Part shown: positions 33,844-41,445 of the stretch, in pieces
How the letters are laid out: every line of letters begins with the position of its first letter
Numbering within the stretch: the stretch's first letter is position 1
Assembly (NCBI GenBank): GCA_946183365.1
Contig: CAMHAH010000014.1
Coordinates: 1 to 64,000, forward strand
Direction: 5' to 3'
DNA from: an uncultured Clostridia bacterium
Lineage (GTDB): Bacteria; Bacillota; Clostridia; Oscillospirales; Acutalibacteraceae
Length of the DNA stretch: 64,000 nucleotides
The notes under the pieces: model-generated
The model's input: only the letters and a program-made list of their open reading frames with translations
Told to the model about the DNA's origin: nothing
The model's database searches: none
Position numbers and translations under genes: made by a program

Positions 33844-35064
33844 TTACTCAGCCTTAGCAGCCTCGGTCGCTTCATCAGCGAAGAGCTCGGGGTGAGTTTT
33901 GCGGGCGTACTTCTCGATAGTCTTGACGCTCGTGTCGTCCTCAGATACCGTAGTGCCGCTGTTGTCGTTCTTGCCCAGATCCGAACGGCGCTTGATCATC
34001 TCGGCGCTGTAGTAGTAGATCATCTTATAGGTCTTGACGGACTCTGCCCACTCAGCCTTCTGGCTTTCGGTAAGCTCATTGGGCGTGACGCCGTACTCTT
34101 TTGTGAGCTTATCGCAGAAGTAGCGTGTGAGCTTCTCGGCGCCGTAAATGTTCAGGTGATCCCAGTTATAGAAGTCCTTGTTGACGTCTATGCCGATCTG
34201 TTTGCCGTAGCGCTCTAGGTTGATGAAGTCAAAGCCGCTCTCCTCGATGATCTGCTGAGCGGTGTTGCAGCGCTTGAAGCGGGAGTAGGCCTTGTTGTTG
34301 ACGATATGCGGAAATCTCGTGAAGATGACGTTTTTGATGTTGTTCTCCTTGAGATAGTCGAGGGTCTCTCTGAGGCAGCGCTCGCTGGTATAGCCCAGTG
34401 GCAGCTTGTCATCCGTTTCGGCGAGGGTATCGTTATAGAGCTTGCCGCCGGGGTGGAACTCGTTGGCGACGGTCTTGAAGCCCCTGAACGACGAGTAACC
34501 GCGCTGACGCAGAGCGAGGTCGGTGAGCAGGAACTTGAGCTTCCACGGATAATCGGACCATGAGCCGTGGTACTTGATGATAGGCAGCCAGTACTCGATC
34601 TGATCCTCCTCGGGGAAATTCTCTTTGATATAATCAGCCCAGATATCATCGCGAGGGATATTGTCTACAAACATCCTGTGGCTCGCCTCGGCGGGCAGAT
34701 CGTTGTCCTTATACATAAAGGAGTTGATCTCTACCACGATCATCTTAGGGTTCTGATGCTTTATTACGTCCTTGATCTGCGGCAGCACTACCTGAGGGGG
34801 TGAAGCCTGAGTGGCGAAGGGGTAGCTGGTAAGCCCGTACTCGTCATAAGCAAGCCCCGCGGAATAGCCCGCGTATACGTCGCTGGCGCCGATATACACT
34901 ACGTCAAGGCTCTCTTTATCCTCGACAAAGAAGCCGTCCATACGCAGGGTGTTGTTATCGTTGCGCTTGAGCACATACGCCTGCAGCAGATAGGTTGAGA
35001 TCACCACGGCGAGGGCAAAGCAGATAATCTTTATCGCCCGCGTGATATATAATTTCTTTTTCAT
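33844..35064 (-). CDS. DltD/AlgJ-like SGNH-type membrane protein
   Basis: A 406-aa protein with an N-terminal signal anchor (IKIICFALAVVISTYLLQAYV, about 11-31) and an extracytoplasmic SGNH-hydrolase-like domain. A candidate catalytic Ser is in VVYIGASDVYAG (about 61), and a C-terminal DH pair occurs in FYNWDHLNIYG. It is the usual partner of MBOAT acyltransferases in Dlt, alginate and related acylation systems, delivering or accepting the acyl group outside the membrane. Start set at 35064, where GAGG is seven bases upstream. Last gene of the five-gene operon, about 40 bp after the MBOAT gene. It is only distantly DltD-like, so no symbol is given. Confidence 0.75.
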   Translation of the reverse strand: MKKKLYITRAIKIICFALAVVISTYLLQAYVLKRNDNNTLRMDGFFVEDKESLDVVYIGASDVYAGYSAGLAYDEYGLTSYPFATQASPPQVVLPQIKDVIKHQNPKMIVVEINSFMYKDNDLPAEASHRMFVDNIPRDDIWADYIKENFPEEDQIEYWLPIIKYHGSWSDYPWKLKFLLTDLALRQRGYSSFRGFKTVANEFHPGGKLYNDTLAETDDKLPLGYTSERCLRETLDYLKENNIKNVIFTRFPHIVNNKAYSRFKRCNTAQQIIEESGFDFINLERYGKQIGIDVNKDFYNWDHLNIYGAEKLTRYFCDKLTKEYGVTPNELTESQKAEWAESVKTYKMIYYYSAEMIKRRSDLGKNDNSGTTVSEDDTSVKTIEKYARKTHPELFADEATEAAKAE

Positions 35065-35107
35065 ATTCATGCCTCAATGGTAAATCGGTATCATCTGTAA
35101 TACAGCG

Positions 35108-36739
35108 TCAGAACTGCATATATACAAAGTCGGCGGCGGCGTAGCCCGAGCCGTAGATACCGAAGATTATTACCGCCATAACGCAGATGAAGTAAAGGAC
35201 AAAGCGCAGGATAAAGGGCTTTTTGTCCAGCATCTCTCTCATGGTGGTATCAGAATGGCGCTCCTGGATAATGCTGATGACAAGCAGGGTCACTGTGCAG
35301 ATACCGAGCAGGATATAATCCTTGAACGAAAGGCCGAGGGTGTTGATCTCGTCTATGCCGCGCTCAAAGTTCTGGTCGGTAAAGAAGCGGCCTATGGTCA
35401 TCATGCCGTGCTCAAAGGTGGGAGCTACGTCGAACACATAGCCGACCAGCACGACGATAAAGGTGCGGAACATCTGGAAGAAGCAGAAGAAGGGATTTTT
35501 GCGGTTGATATGCAGCTTGTCGACAACTCCGTCAAAGAGCGGCTGCATAAGGGTGCTGAGCATGATGATGACGCCGTTCCAAAGACCGAACGCGACATAC
35601 TTATAGCTCGCGCCGTGCCATACGCCTACGAGCAGGAACACTATCAGCGAGGCGAAGGCTGTGGGCAGTACCTTGGCGATATGAGCGCCCGCCTTGGTCT
35701 TGCCGAAGCGAGTGCCGCGCATCTTCTTGCTGGCGTTGAGGAAGGGACCCGATATAGCAAGCGGGTTGAAGATATAATCCTTCATCCACGCGCCAAGCGA
35801 GATATGCCATCTGCGCCAGTACTCGTTTATCGTCTTTGAGAAGTACGGACGCTTGAAGTTGTCTATCATATCTATGCCGAATATCTGAGCCACGCCGCGG
35901 GAGATATCTATACCGCCCGAGAAATCGGCGTACAGCTGCAGAGAATACAGCAGGATGGTGAACGTGAGAGTGGTGCCGCCGTAGCCGTTGTAGCCCTCGG
36001 GGGTAGCCGTGACGGCGTTGATGGCTATAACAGCCCTGTCGGCGATGACCAGCTTCTTGAAGAAGCCCCAGAGTATCAGCTGGCAGCCGTGCTTGAAGCG
36101 GGTGAACTCAAAGCTGTGACCCTCAAAGAGCTGAGAGGCGAGCTGAGAGTAGTTGCTGATAGGGCCCTGGATGATCTGCGGGAAGAAGCTGACGAACAAG
36201 AGGAACTTGAACGGGTTGCGCTGAGCCTCGACCTTCTCGCGGTAGACGTCTACTATGTAGCCCATGCTCTGGAAGGTATAGAACGAGATACCGAGGGGCA
36301 GAAAGAGCTTTAGCGTAGGCGCTGAGAAATCGACCCTGAACGAGCCTAAGATATCGTTGAGCGAGCCCGCGAAGAAGTTGTAATACTTGAGGAAGGCGAG
36401 TATGCCGAAGTTGAGGATAAGGCACAGAGCCATTATCCAGCGCTTCTTGACCTTGAGATCGTTCTTGAACTTCTTTTTGGCCTCTCTGTCCCAGTCGGCC
36501 TTATGCTGTCTGAGCTTGAGTTTGCCGTTCTTGTTCACCGATTCGAGCCACAGTCCGATAAGCATGGTGCTCAGCGCCGTGAACAGGATGAATACGGCGT
36601 ACTTGTAGCTCGCGAGACAGTAGAACACTCCGCTGGCGATCAGAAGAACTACCCAGCGGAACTTCTTCCACGGCAGGATGAAGTAGATCACCGCTGTCGC
36701 GAGCACGAAAAGTAAGAAATTGAATGATGTATATGTCAT
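35108..36739 (-). CDS. MBOAT-family O-acyltransferase (AlgI/DltB-like)
   Basis: A 543-aa polytopic membrane enzyme. MBOAT landmarks: PLGISFYTFQSMGYIVDVYR, the LYADFSGGIDISRG segment, the invariant INEYWRRWHISLGAWMKDY stretch and the catalytic-His motif LLVGVWHGASYKY. It is longer than typical DltB (~400 aa) and closer in layout to AlgI/PatA enzymes, with two extra C-terminal helices. In this operon it should move an acyl (here aminoacyl) group from the carrier protein across the membrane to a surface glycopolymer. The gene follows the PLP decarboxylase gene by 50 bp. Confidence 0.9.
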   Translation of the reverse strand: MTYTSFNFLLFVLATAVIYFILPWKKFRWVVLLIASGVFYCLASYKYAVFILFTALSTMLIGLWLESVNKNGKLKLRQHKADWDREAKKKFKNDLKVKKRWIMALCLILNFGILAFLKYYNFFAGSLNDILGSFRVDFSAPTLKLFLPLGISFYTFQSMGYIVDVYREKVEAQRNPFKFLLFVSFFPQIIQGPISNYSQLASQLFEGHSFEFTRFKHGCQLILWGFFKKLVIADRAVIAINAVTATPEGYNGYGGTTLTFTILLYSLQLYADFSGGIDISRGVAQIFGIDMIDNFKRPYFSKTINEYWRRWHISLGAWMKDYIFNPLAISGPFLNASKKMRGTRFGKTKAGAHIAKVLPTAFASLIVFLLVGVWHGASYKYVAFGLWNGVIIMLSTLMQPLFDGVVDKLHINRKNPFFCFFQMFRTFIVVLVGYVFDVAPTFEHGMMTIGRFFTDQNFERGIDEINTLGLSFKDYILLGICTVTLLVISIIQERHSDTTMREMLDKKPFILRFVLYFICVMAVIIFGIYGSGYAAADFVYMQF

Positions 36740-36789
36740 AATAAACCTGTATCAAATAAGAACCGAAAAGGCGCGGCTCTCATACTAAT

Positions 36790-37977
36790 TTATCTGTTCG
36801 GCGTATTGAAAACGTCTGAATACAGCCTCTCGCGCAGGATACGCAGGCCCTCTCTCTCGCTGTACTCTGAGATGACGGGCATCTCGCGTGAAAGGAAGGT
36901 GGTGATGCCCTCCATGCACGAATAAGCGCCGGTACGGCAGAACACCAGAACGTCGCCGACCTTGAGATCGGTGAACTCAGCGCCGCGCGCGAGGACGTCG
37001 GCGGTGGTGCAGATAGAGCCGCAAATCGTCCACGGCTTCTTCTCGCCCGAGGGCTCACGGTCACAGAGGTGGAGTATCTGAGGTATCTGCATACCCTGGA
37101 GCTGACCGTTGTACTTTAGCTGGTTCATACCGCCGTCGATGATAGCGTAGTTGATATCGAAGCTGGTCTTGGTATCCATCACCTTAGTAAGGTAATAGCC
37201 GCACGAAGCCGCGAAGAAGCGGCCCATCTCTACGGTGAGCTCGGCGTGCTGTGAGAGCTCTTTGAGCTTGGGAGAAACGGACGCGAGCCTCTCCTCTTCC
37301 TCAGCGTCGGCGTTGTCGGAGAAGTAATCTACCGCAAGACCCGTACCGTACTCGATACGCTCTACGGTAAAGCCCAGCTCAGCCTTGATACGCGCGATAA
37401 GGTCGATGAGGTAGTCGCACTCCTTCTCGATGGCCTTTGCCTTGCGCTTTGCCGTACCCGTGAAGTAATGCAGACCTACTATATTGACGCCCTTATACTC
37501 GTCGCGTGAGCGAAGTATATCGAAGATATCATCCTCGCACATACCGAACTGAGTGCCGCCCTTGATATCCGTAACGCGCAAAAGAAGGTCAAAGACCTTG
37601 CCCCTGCGTATACCCGCGTCGTTGATAAGCTCGAGGTGGAGCTTGCTCTCGGCGGTGAAGGTGCCTACGTTATCGTCGGCGGCGCGTTCTACGTCGTCAT
37701 AGCCCTTGTTGACGCCCGAGAAGATGACCGTGCTCATATCGGCGTTTGTGCGCTCACAGACGGTGAGCTCTCCGGGAGAGCAGACCTCTATCTTGTCGAA
37801 CTGTGAGGGCATCCTGCCTAAGACAAAGGGGTTAGCCTTGATAGAAAAGCACAGTCCGATATTATCGCCGAAGTACTTTTTGACTAAAGCGGCGCGCTGC
37901 TCGAACTCGTCAAGGTCAAAGATATAAGAGGGGGTCCCTACACGGGGCAGGAGCTCCCTTAGCTTATTGATATCCAT
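36790..37977 (-). CDS. Fold-type III PLP-dependent decarboxylase (LysA-like, BtrK-like context)
   Basis: A 395-aa alanine-racemase-fold enzyme of the Orn/DAP decarboxylase family. The PLP lysine is in LCFSIKANPF (Lys47). DAP-specific landmarks are altered: the usual HxGSQ is HYFTGTA (170), EPGR is EMGR (250-253), CESGD is CTTAD (323-327), and the C-terminal YN...R is replaced by FLSRE. This argues against meso-DAP as substrate. It lies between the carrier-protein and MBOAT genes. A DAP-decarboxylase-like enzyme working on a carrier-bound amino acid is known for BtrK (glutamyl-carrier to GABA-carrier) in butirosin synthesis, so decarboxylation of a tethered amino acid is a reasonable guess. 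An alternative is production of a free amine or a racemase-like role. Confidence 0.75.
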   Translation of the reverse strand: MDINKLRELLPRVGTPSYIFDLDEFEQRAALVKKYFGDNIGLCFSIKANPFVLGRMPSQFDKIEVCSPGELTVCERTNADMSTVIFSGVNKGYDDVERAADDNVGTFTAESKLHLELINDAGIRRGKVFDLLLRVTDIKGGTQFGMCEDDIFDILRSRDEYKGVNIVGLHYFTGTAKRKAKAIEKECDYLIDLIARIKAELGFTVERIEYGTGLAVDYFSDNADAEEEERLASVSPKLKELSQHAELTVEMGRFFAASCGYYLTKVMDTKTSFDINYAIIDGGMNQLKYNGQLQGMQIPQILHLCDREPSGEKKPWTICGSICTTADVLARGAEFTDLKVGDVLVFCRTGAYSCMEGITTFLSREMPVISEYSEREGLRILRERLYSDVFNTPNR

Positions 37978-38039
37978 TTTTATATCAGTCCTTTCAAAAG
38001 GAGCATTTAAGCTCTCAAATGACTGCTAAACCGTTTTGA

Positions 38040-38267
38040 TTATTCGTCCTGGAGCTTCTCGATGAGAGCCATCATAGCCTTAGCGGAGTTGAAGTTCTCG
38101 GGTACGAGGTTGTTGGGCTTGATCTCGATGTCAAAAGCGTCGTTGAGCTCGCCTACGAGAGCAACGATGTCGAAAGAGTCAAGGATACCGTCTGTGATAA
38201 GAGCGGTCTCTTTCTCAAAATCTACGTCGGGTCTGAGTTCCTTTAAGATGTCCATTAATTCATTCAT
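38040..38267 (-). CDS. DltC-like acyl/aminoacyl carrier protein
   Basis: A 75-aa acidic four-helix carrier protein. The phosphopantetheine site is GILDSFDIVALV with Ser31. It should be charged by the adenylation enzyme upstream in the operon (38448-39953) and read by the PLP enzyme and the MBOAT protein downstream. RBS AAAAGGAG before the ATG. Length is typical of DltC. Confidence 0.88.
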   Translation of the reverse strand: MNELMDILKELRPDVDFEKETALITDGILDSFDIVALVGELNDAFDIEIKPNNLVPENFNSAKAMMALIEKLQDE

Positions 38268-38304
38268 GATGATTAACTCCTTTTCAATTGATTTATATTA
38301 TTGG

Positions 38305-38335
38305 TTAAGCAACCGAGAATAAATCCGAACACGCT
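38305..38335. repeat. 31-bp repeat shared with 33395-33425
   Basis: TTAAGCAACCGAGAA-T-AAATCC... lies in the 180-bp gap between the adenylation-enzyme and carrier-protein genes. The gap also has a hairpin (CGGCGG...CCGCCG with an inner GGAAC-GATA-GTTCC, 38402-38440) that could attenuate read-through. Confidence 0.55.
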
Positions 38336-38447
38336 GTAAATGGCAATATTTCGGAATAATTCGGCTTATCAATCTTGGCAGGCTTAAGTAGATATATTTA
38401 CCGCCGGCGGTACTCGTCGGAACTATCGTTCCCGCCGCCGTCGTTTT

Positions 38448-39953
38448 TTACTTGAAATAGCCCTTTAAGGTCTGCATATCGGTCTTGCCGTTAGGCAGAG
38501 CGGGCATAGCCTCGAGGTTTATCAGCTTGCGCGGCACCATGAAGGCGGGCATATTTGCTCTGAAATAGAGCACGATGTCCTTAGAGGTCGCGTCGCCGGT
38601 GTAGAACAGATAGAGAGTGGCCTTCTCTTTATAATACAGAGCGCAGCAGCTCTTTACTCCGTCTATCTTGAGGGCGGTATCCTCGATCTCGCCGAGCTCG
38701 ATACGGTGACCGAGGTGCTTGATCTGGCGGTCCATACGGCCGTGGAACATAAGGTTGCCGTCCTCAGCCCATCTGCCGAGGTCGCCCGTCTTATAGATGA
38801 GCTCGCGGTAGTTGGGGTTGAGCGGGTTCTGGATGAAAGAAGCCTCGGTGACCTCTTTGTTGCCGTAATATCCCAGCGCGAGGATAGGGCCGCTGACGCA
38901 GATCTGGCCGATCTCGCCGTCCTTTGTGGGGGTGTTGTCGTCGTTCAGCAGCATGATCCTGTAGTTGTCATAGGGCTTGCCGATAGGCAGGACGGTATCG
39001 TCCTCTACCTGCTCGGTGACCACATAATAGGTGCATGAGGCGGTAGTCTCGGTAGGGCCGTACTGGTTCACATACAGCACATCGGGCAGGTTCTGCTGCC
39101 AGATCTTTAAGTATTTACAGGGCATGACCGAGCCTGAGAAACAGAGCTTTTTGAGGTACTCGGGCTTGCTCTCTTCAAAAGCTCCGAGCTTCGCGGGCAG
39201 CTCAACGCCCGCAACGCTCCAGCACAGAGCGGTGATCTTCTCACGGTTGAGGGTGCCGAAGAGCGCCGTGGGAACGGCGAACTCGTTCTTGGGAATAATG
39301 AAGGTTGAAGCGCCCTTTGAGATCGGGAAGTAGATGTCGCGGATAGCCGCGATATAGTCAAGCGGGCTCTGGTTGCCCATGATATCGGTATCGTTGATAT
39401 CGAGCACCTTGGCTACGCTGTCGATATAGGTCATCAGCGAGAGGTGCGAGGTGATGACGCCCTTGGGCTTGCCTGTAGAGCCGGAGGTGAATATAACATA
39501 GAGCGGAGAGGTGCAGGTGAGGGTCGCGGCTCTCTGAGCGATGAGCTCCTCGTTTATCTCGGTGCCCATTATATCCTCCATGACGATTATCTCGCCGTCA
39601 AAATCAAGAGCCTGAGCGGCCTCGAGGTGAGCCTGATCCACCAGCATGAAGGGAGCCTTGATGACAGACAGGATCTGGTTCAAACGCGTCTGAGGCATAT
39701 CGCCGTCCATAGGAGCGTAGAAGCAGCCCGCTCTTACCGCGCCCAGGAAGCAGGCGGGTGTGTGGATATGTCTGCCGGACATGACCGCTATAGGATCGCC
39801 GGGCTGAGCTTTGCCGGCGAGGTAGGTACCGATAACCTTAGTGAGCTTGTCGAATTCTCCGAATGTGATACTGCTGTCGGGATCCTTGAACATCACCTTG
39901 TCGGCGTAGACTTCGGCGGTATGATCGAGACGTTCGAGTACGGAGGTTTGCAT
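38448..39953 (-). CDS. DltA-like amino-acid adenylation enzyme
   Basis: A 501-aa adenylating enzyme with NRPS-style core motifs: A3 VIFTSGSTGKPKGV (about 153-166), A5 NQYGPTETTAS (296-306), A7 YKTGDLGRW, A8 GRMDRQIKHLGHRIELGEIE and A10 LPNGKTD with the catalytic Lys. The Asp in NQSPLDYIAAIRD (199) aligns with the residue that holds the alpha-amino group in A domains, so the substrate is probably an amino acid. In classical systems DltA loads D-Ala; here the decarboxylase in the operon leaves the amino acid open. Start set at 39953 with GGAGTG upstream. First gene of the operon, with its own promoter. Confidence 0.85.
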   Translation of the reverse strand: MQTSVLERLDHTAEVYADKVMFKDPDSSITFGEFDKLTKVIGTYLAGKAQPGDPIAVMSGRHIHTPACFLGAVRAGCFYAPMDGDMPQTRLNQILSVIKAPFMLVDQAHLEAAQALDFDGEIIVMEDIMGTEINEELIAQRAATLTCTSPLYVIFTSGSTGKPKGVITSHLSLMTYIDSVAKVLDINDTDIMGNQSPLDYIAAIRDIYFPISKGASTFIIPKNEFAVPTALFGTLNREKITALCWSVAGVELPAKLGAFEESKPEYLKKLCFSGSVMPCKYLKIWQQNLPDVLYVNQYGPTETTASCTYYVVTEQVEDDTVLPIGKPYDNYRIMLLNDDNTPTKDGEIGQICVSGPILALGYYGNKEVTEASFIQNPLNPNYRELIYKTGDLGRWAEDGNLMFHGRMDRQIKHLGHRIELGEIEDTALKIDGVKSCCALYYKEKATLYLFYTGDATSKDIVLYFRANMPAFMVPRKLINLEAMPALPNGKTDMQTLKGYFK

Positions 39954-40036
39954 TTTTATCACTCCAATTCACAGCTGAAAAGCCGTTTTTTTAACAAATC
40001 GCATAATCACGCAATTATCCATTTTATACATGATAT

Positions 40037-40064
40037 ATTATACCATAAATAACTATAATTTCAA
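40037..40064 (-). promoter_or_regulatory. Sigma-A-type promoter of the Dlt-like operon
   Basis: Minus strand: -35 TTGAAA (40059-40064), 16 bp, -10 TATAAT (40037-40042), about 80 bp upstream of the adenylation-enzyme start. Confidence 0.6.
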
Positions 40065-40179
40065 GCATTTTTTGACTTTGCGGAAATATCGGAGTTTTGG
40101 TCGTTATATATAAAGATTTCTATTGTTTTTTATGAATATTACACAAAGGCACGATATTACAAAAATATTCCCCTTAATC

Positions 40180-40208
40180 TTGATAATCGGCGGGCTTTGT
40201 GGTAAGGT
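40180..40208 (+). promoter_or_regulatory. Sigma-A-type promoter for the HAD phosphatase gene
   Basis: TTGATA (40180-40185), 17 bp, TAAGGT (40203-40208); ATG at 40241. Confidence 0.45.
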
Positions 40209-40240
40209 AGGGATAGCGAATATTTGACCACGAGGTGCGT

Positions 40241-41047
40241 ATGAGATACAGACTTATAGCTATGGATATCGACGATACCCTGCTCAACAGAAAAAAGGAG
40301 CTCACCCCTATCACCCGCGACGCTCTGATAAAGGCTCAAAAGAACGGATACATTGTCGCGGTAGCCTCAGGCAGGCTGCCCTACGGCGTGAGACCCTATG
40401 CCGAGAGGCTGAGGGTGCCCGAGTTCGGCGGGTATTATATGGGCTTCAACGGCGGCGCCGTGATGAACTGCAGGCACGAGGAGATATCCGCGGGGTATCT
40501 TGACAGCAAGTACATACAGCCCGTATATGATATACTAAGACCCACTAACGCCACCACGATGGTGCATAAGGGCGACGTTATTTATGCCGACAGCAAGGTG
40601 AACGCCTACACCCACATAGAGAGCGACGTCATCGGTCTGCCGCTGAATGTTGTAGACGACCTGCCGTCGTTCATCGACTGGGATATACACAAGTTCCTGA
40701 TCTCCGGCGAGCCCGGGGAACTAAAGGAGATAGAGAGCCGTCTAATCGCGGCGCTCGGCGGCGAGGTGGATATATACCTGAGCGCTCCGTGGTTCCTCGA
40801 GGTAATGCCGAAGGGCATAAACAAGGGCACGGGGCTCAAGAGGATATGCGATGACGCGGGAATAGATATAAGCGAGGCGATAGCCTTCGGCGACAGCTAC
40901 AACGATGTTTTCATGCTCAAAGACGCGGGGCTCGGCATAGCGATGGGCAACGCCGAGGATGAGGTCAAGAAATCCGCCGACAGGGTGACCGCCGACTGCG
41001 ACCATGACGGAATTGCAGTAGCGCTGAGAGAGCTGGAGATCATATAG
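40241..41047 (+). CDS. Cof-type HAD-IIB family phosphatase
   Basis: A 268-aa HAD hydrolase. Motif I is IAMDIDDTLLNRKKELT (nucleophile Asp and second Asp), motif II VAVASGRLPYG (Ser), motif III Lys in NKGTGLKRI, motif IV IAFGDSYNDVFMLKDAGLG. The type IIB cap lies between. Relatives dephosphorylate sugar phosphates or flavin/PLP-like cofactors. ATG at 40241 is preferred because GAGG is five bases before it. Monocistronic. The exact substrate is not predictable. Confidence 0.9.
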   Translation: MRYRLIAMDIDDTLLNRKKELTPITRDALIKAQKNGYIVAVASGRLPYGVRPYAERLRVPEFGGYYMGFNGGAVMNCRHEEISAGYLDSKYIQPVYDILRPTNATTMVHKGDVIYADSKVNAYTHIESDVIGLPLNVVDDLPSFIDWDIHKFLISGEPGELKEIESRLIAALGGEVDIYLSAPWFLEVMPKGINKGTGLKRICDDAGIDISEAIAFGDSYNDVFMLKDAGLGIAMGNAEDEVKKSADRVTADCDHDGIAVALRELEII

Positions 41048-41440
41048 AGTTAGGAGTTAGGAGTGAGGAGTTAGGAGTGAGGAGTATATGGAGGACTTCG
41101 TCCTCACCTGATTTATAGTTGTAAAAAACGCTTGAGGCTTTTTTAGCTCCAAGCGTTTTATTATGTTCATAAGTCATAATTAATATGTTGTTATATTAAT
41201 CCAAAAGCCGCAAGGCTTTCCCTTAATTCCTCATTCCTCATTCCTAACGATGGAGTTAGGAGTATATGGAGGACTTCGTCCTCACCTGATTTATAGTTGT
41301 AAAAAAACGCTTGAGGCTTTTTTTAGCTCCAAGCGTTTTATTATGTTCATAAGTCATAATTAATATGTTGTTATATCAATCCAAAAGCCGCAAGGCTTTC
41401 CCTTAATTCCTCATTCCTCATTCCTAATTCCTAATTCTTA
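41047..41440. repeat. Tandemly duplicated heptamer-ended element (178-bp period)
   Basis: After heptamers (GAGTTAGGAGTTAGGAGTGA...), a unit starting AGTATATGGAGGACTTCGTC at 41083 is repeated from 41261 with only a few differences (one extra A and one extra T in homopolymer runs, one T/C change). Each unit contains a hairpin AACGCTTG...CAAGCGTT with T runs, and ends with inverted heptamers (TTAATTCCTCATTCCTCATT). The high identity suggests recent duplication. It separates the HAD gene from the CobW gene. Confidence 0.9.
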
Positions 41441-41445
41441 ACTGT

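Noticed and set aside
34215..34649. 144-codon Ser/Thr/Arg-rich open frame inside the SGNH gene
   Set aside because: Alternate-frame shadow of a well-supported gene, with biased composition and no RBS.
33844..39953. Plain dlt operon for D-alanylation
   Set aside because: The MBOAT is much longer than DltB, no DltX is visible, and a LysA-fold PLP enzyme is embedded; kept as a possible but not preferred reading.
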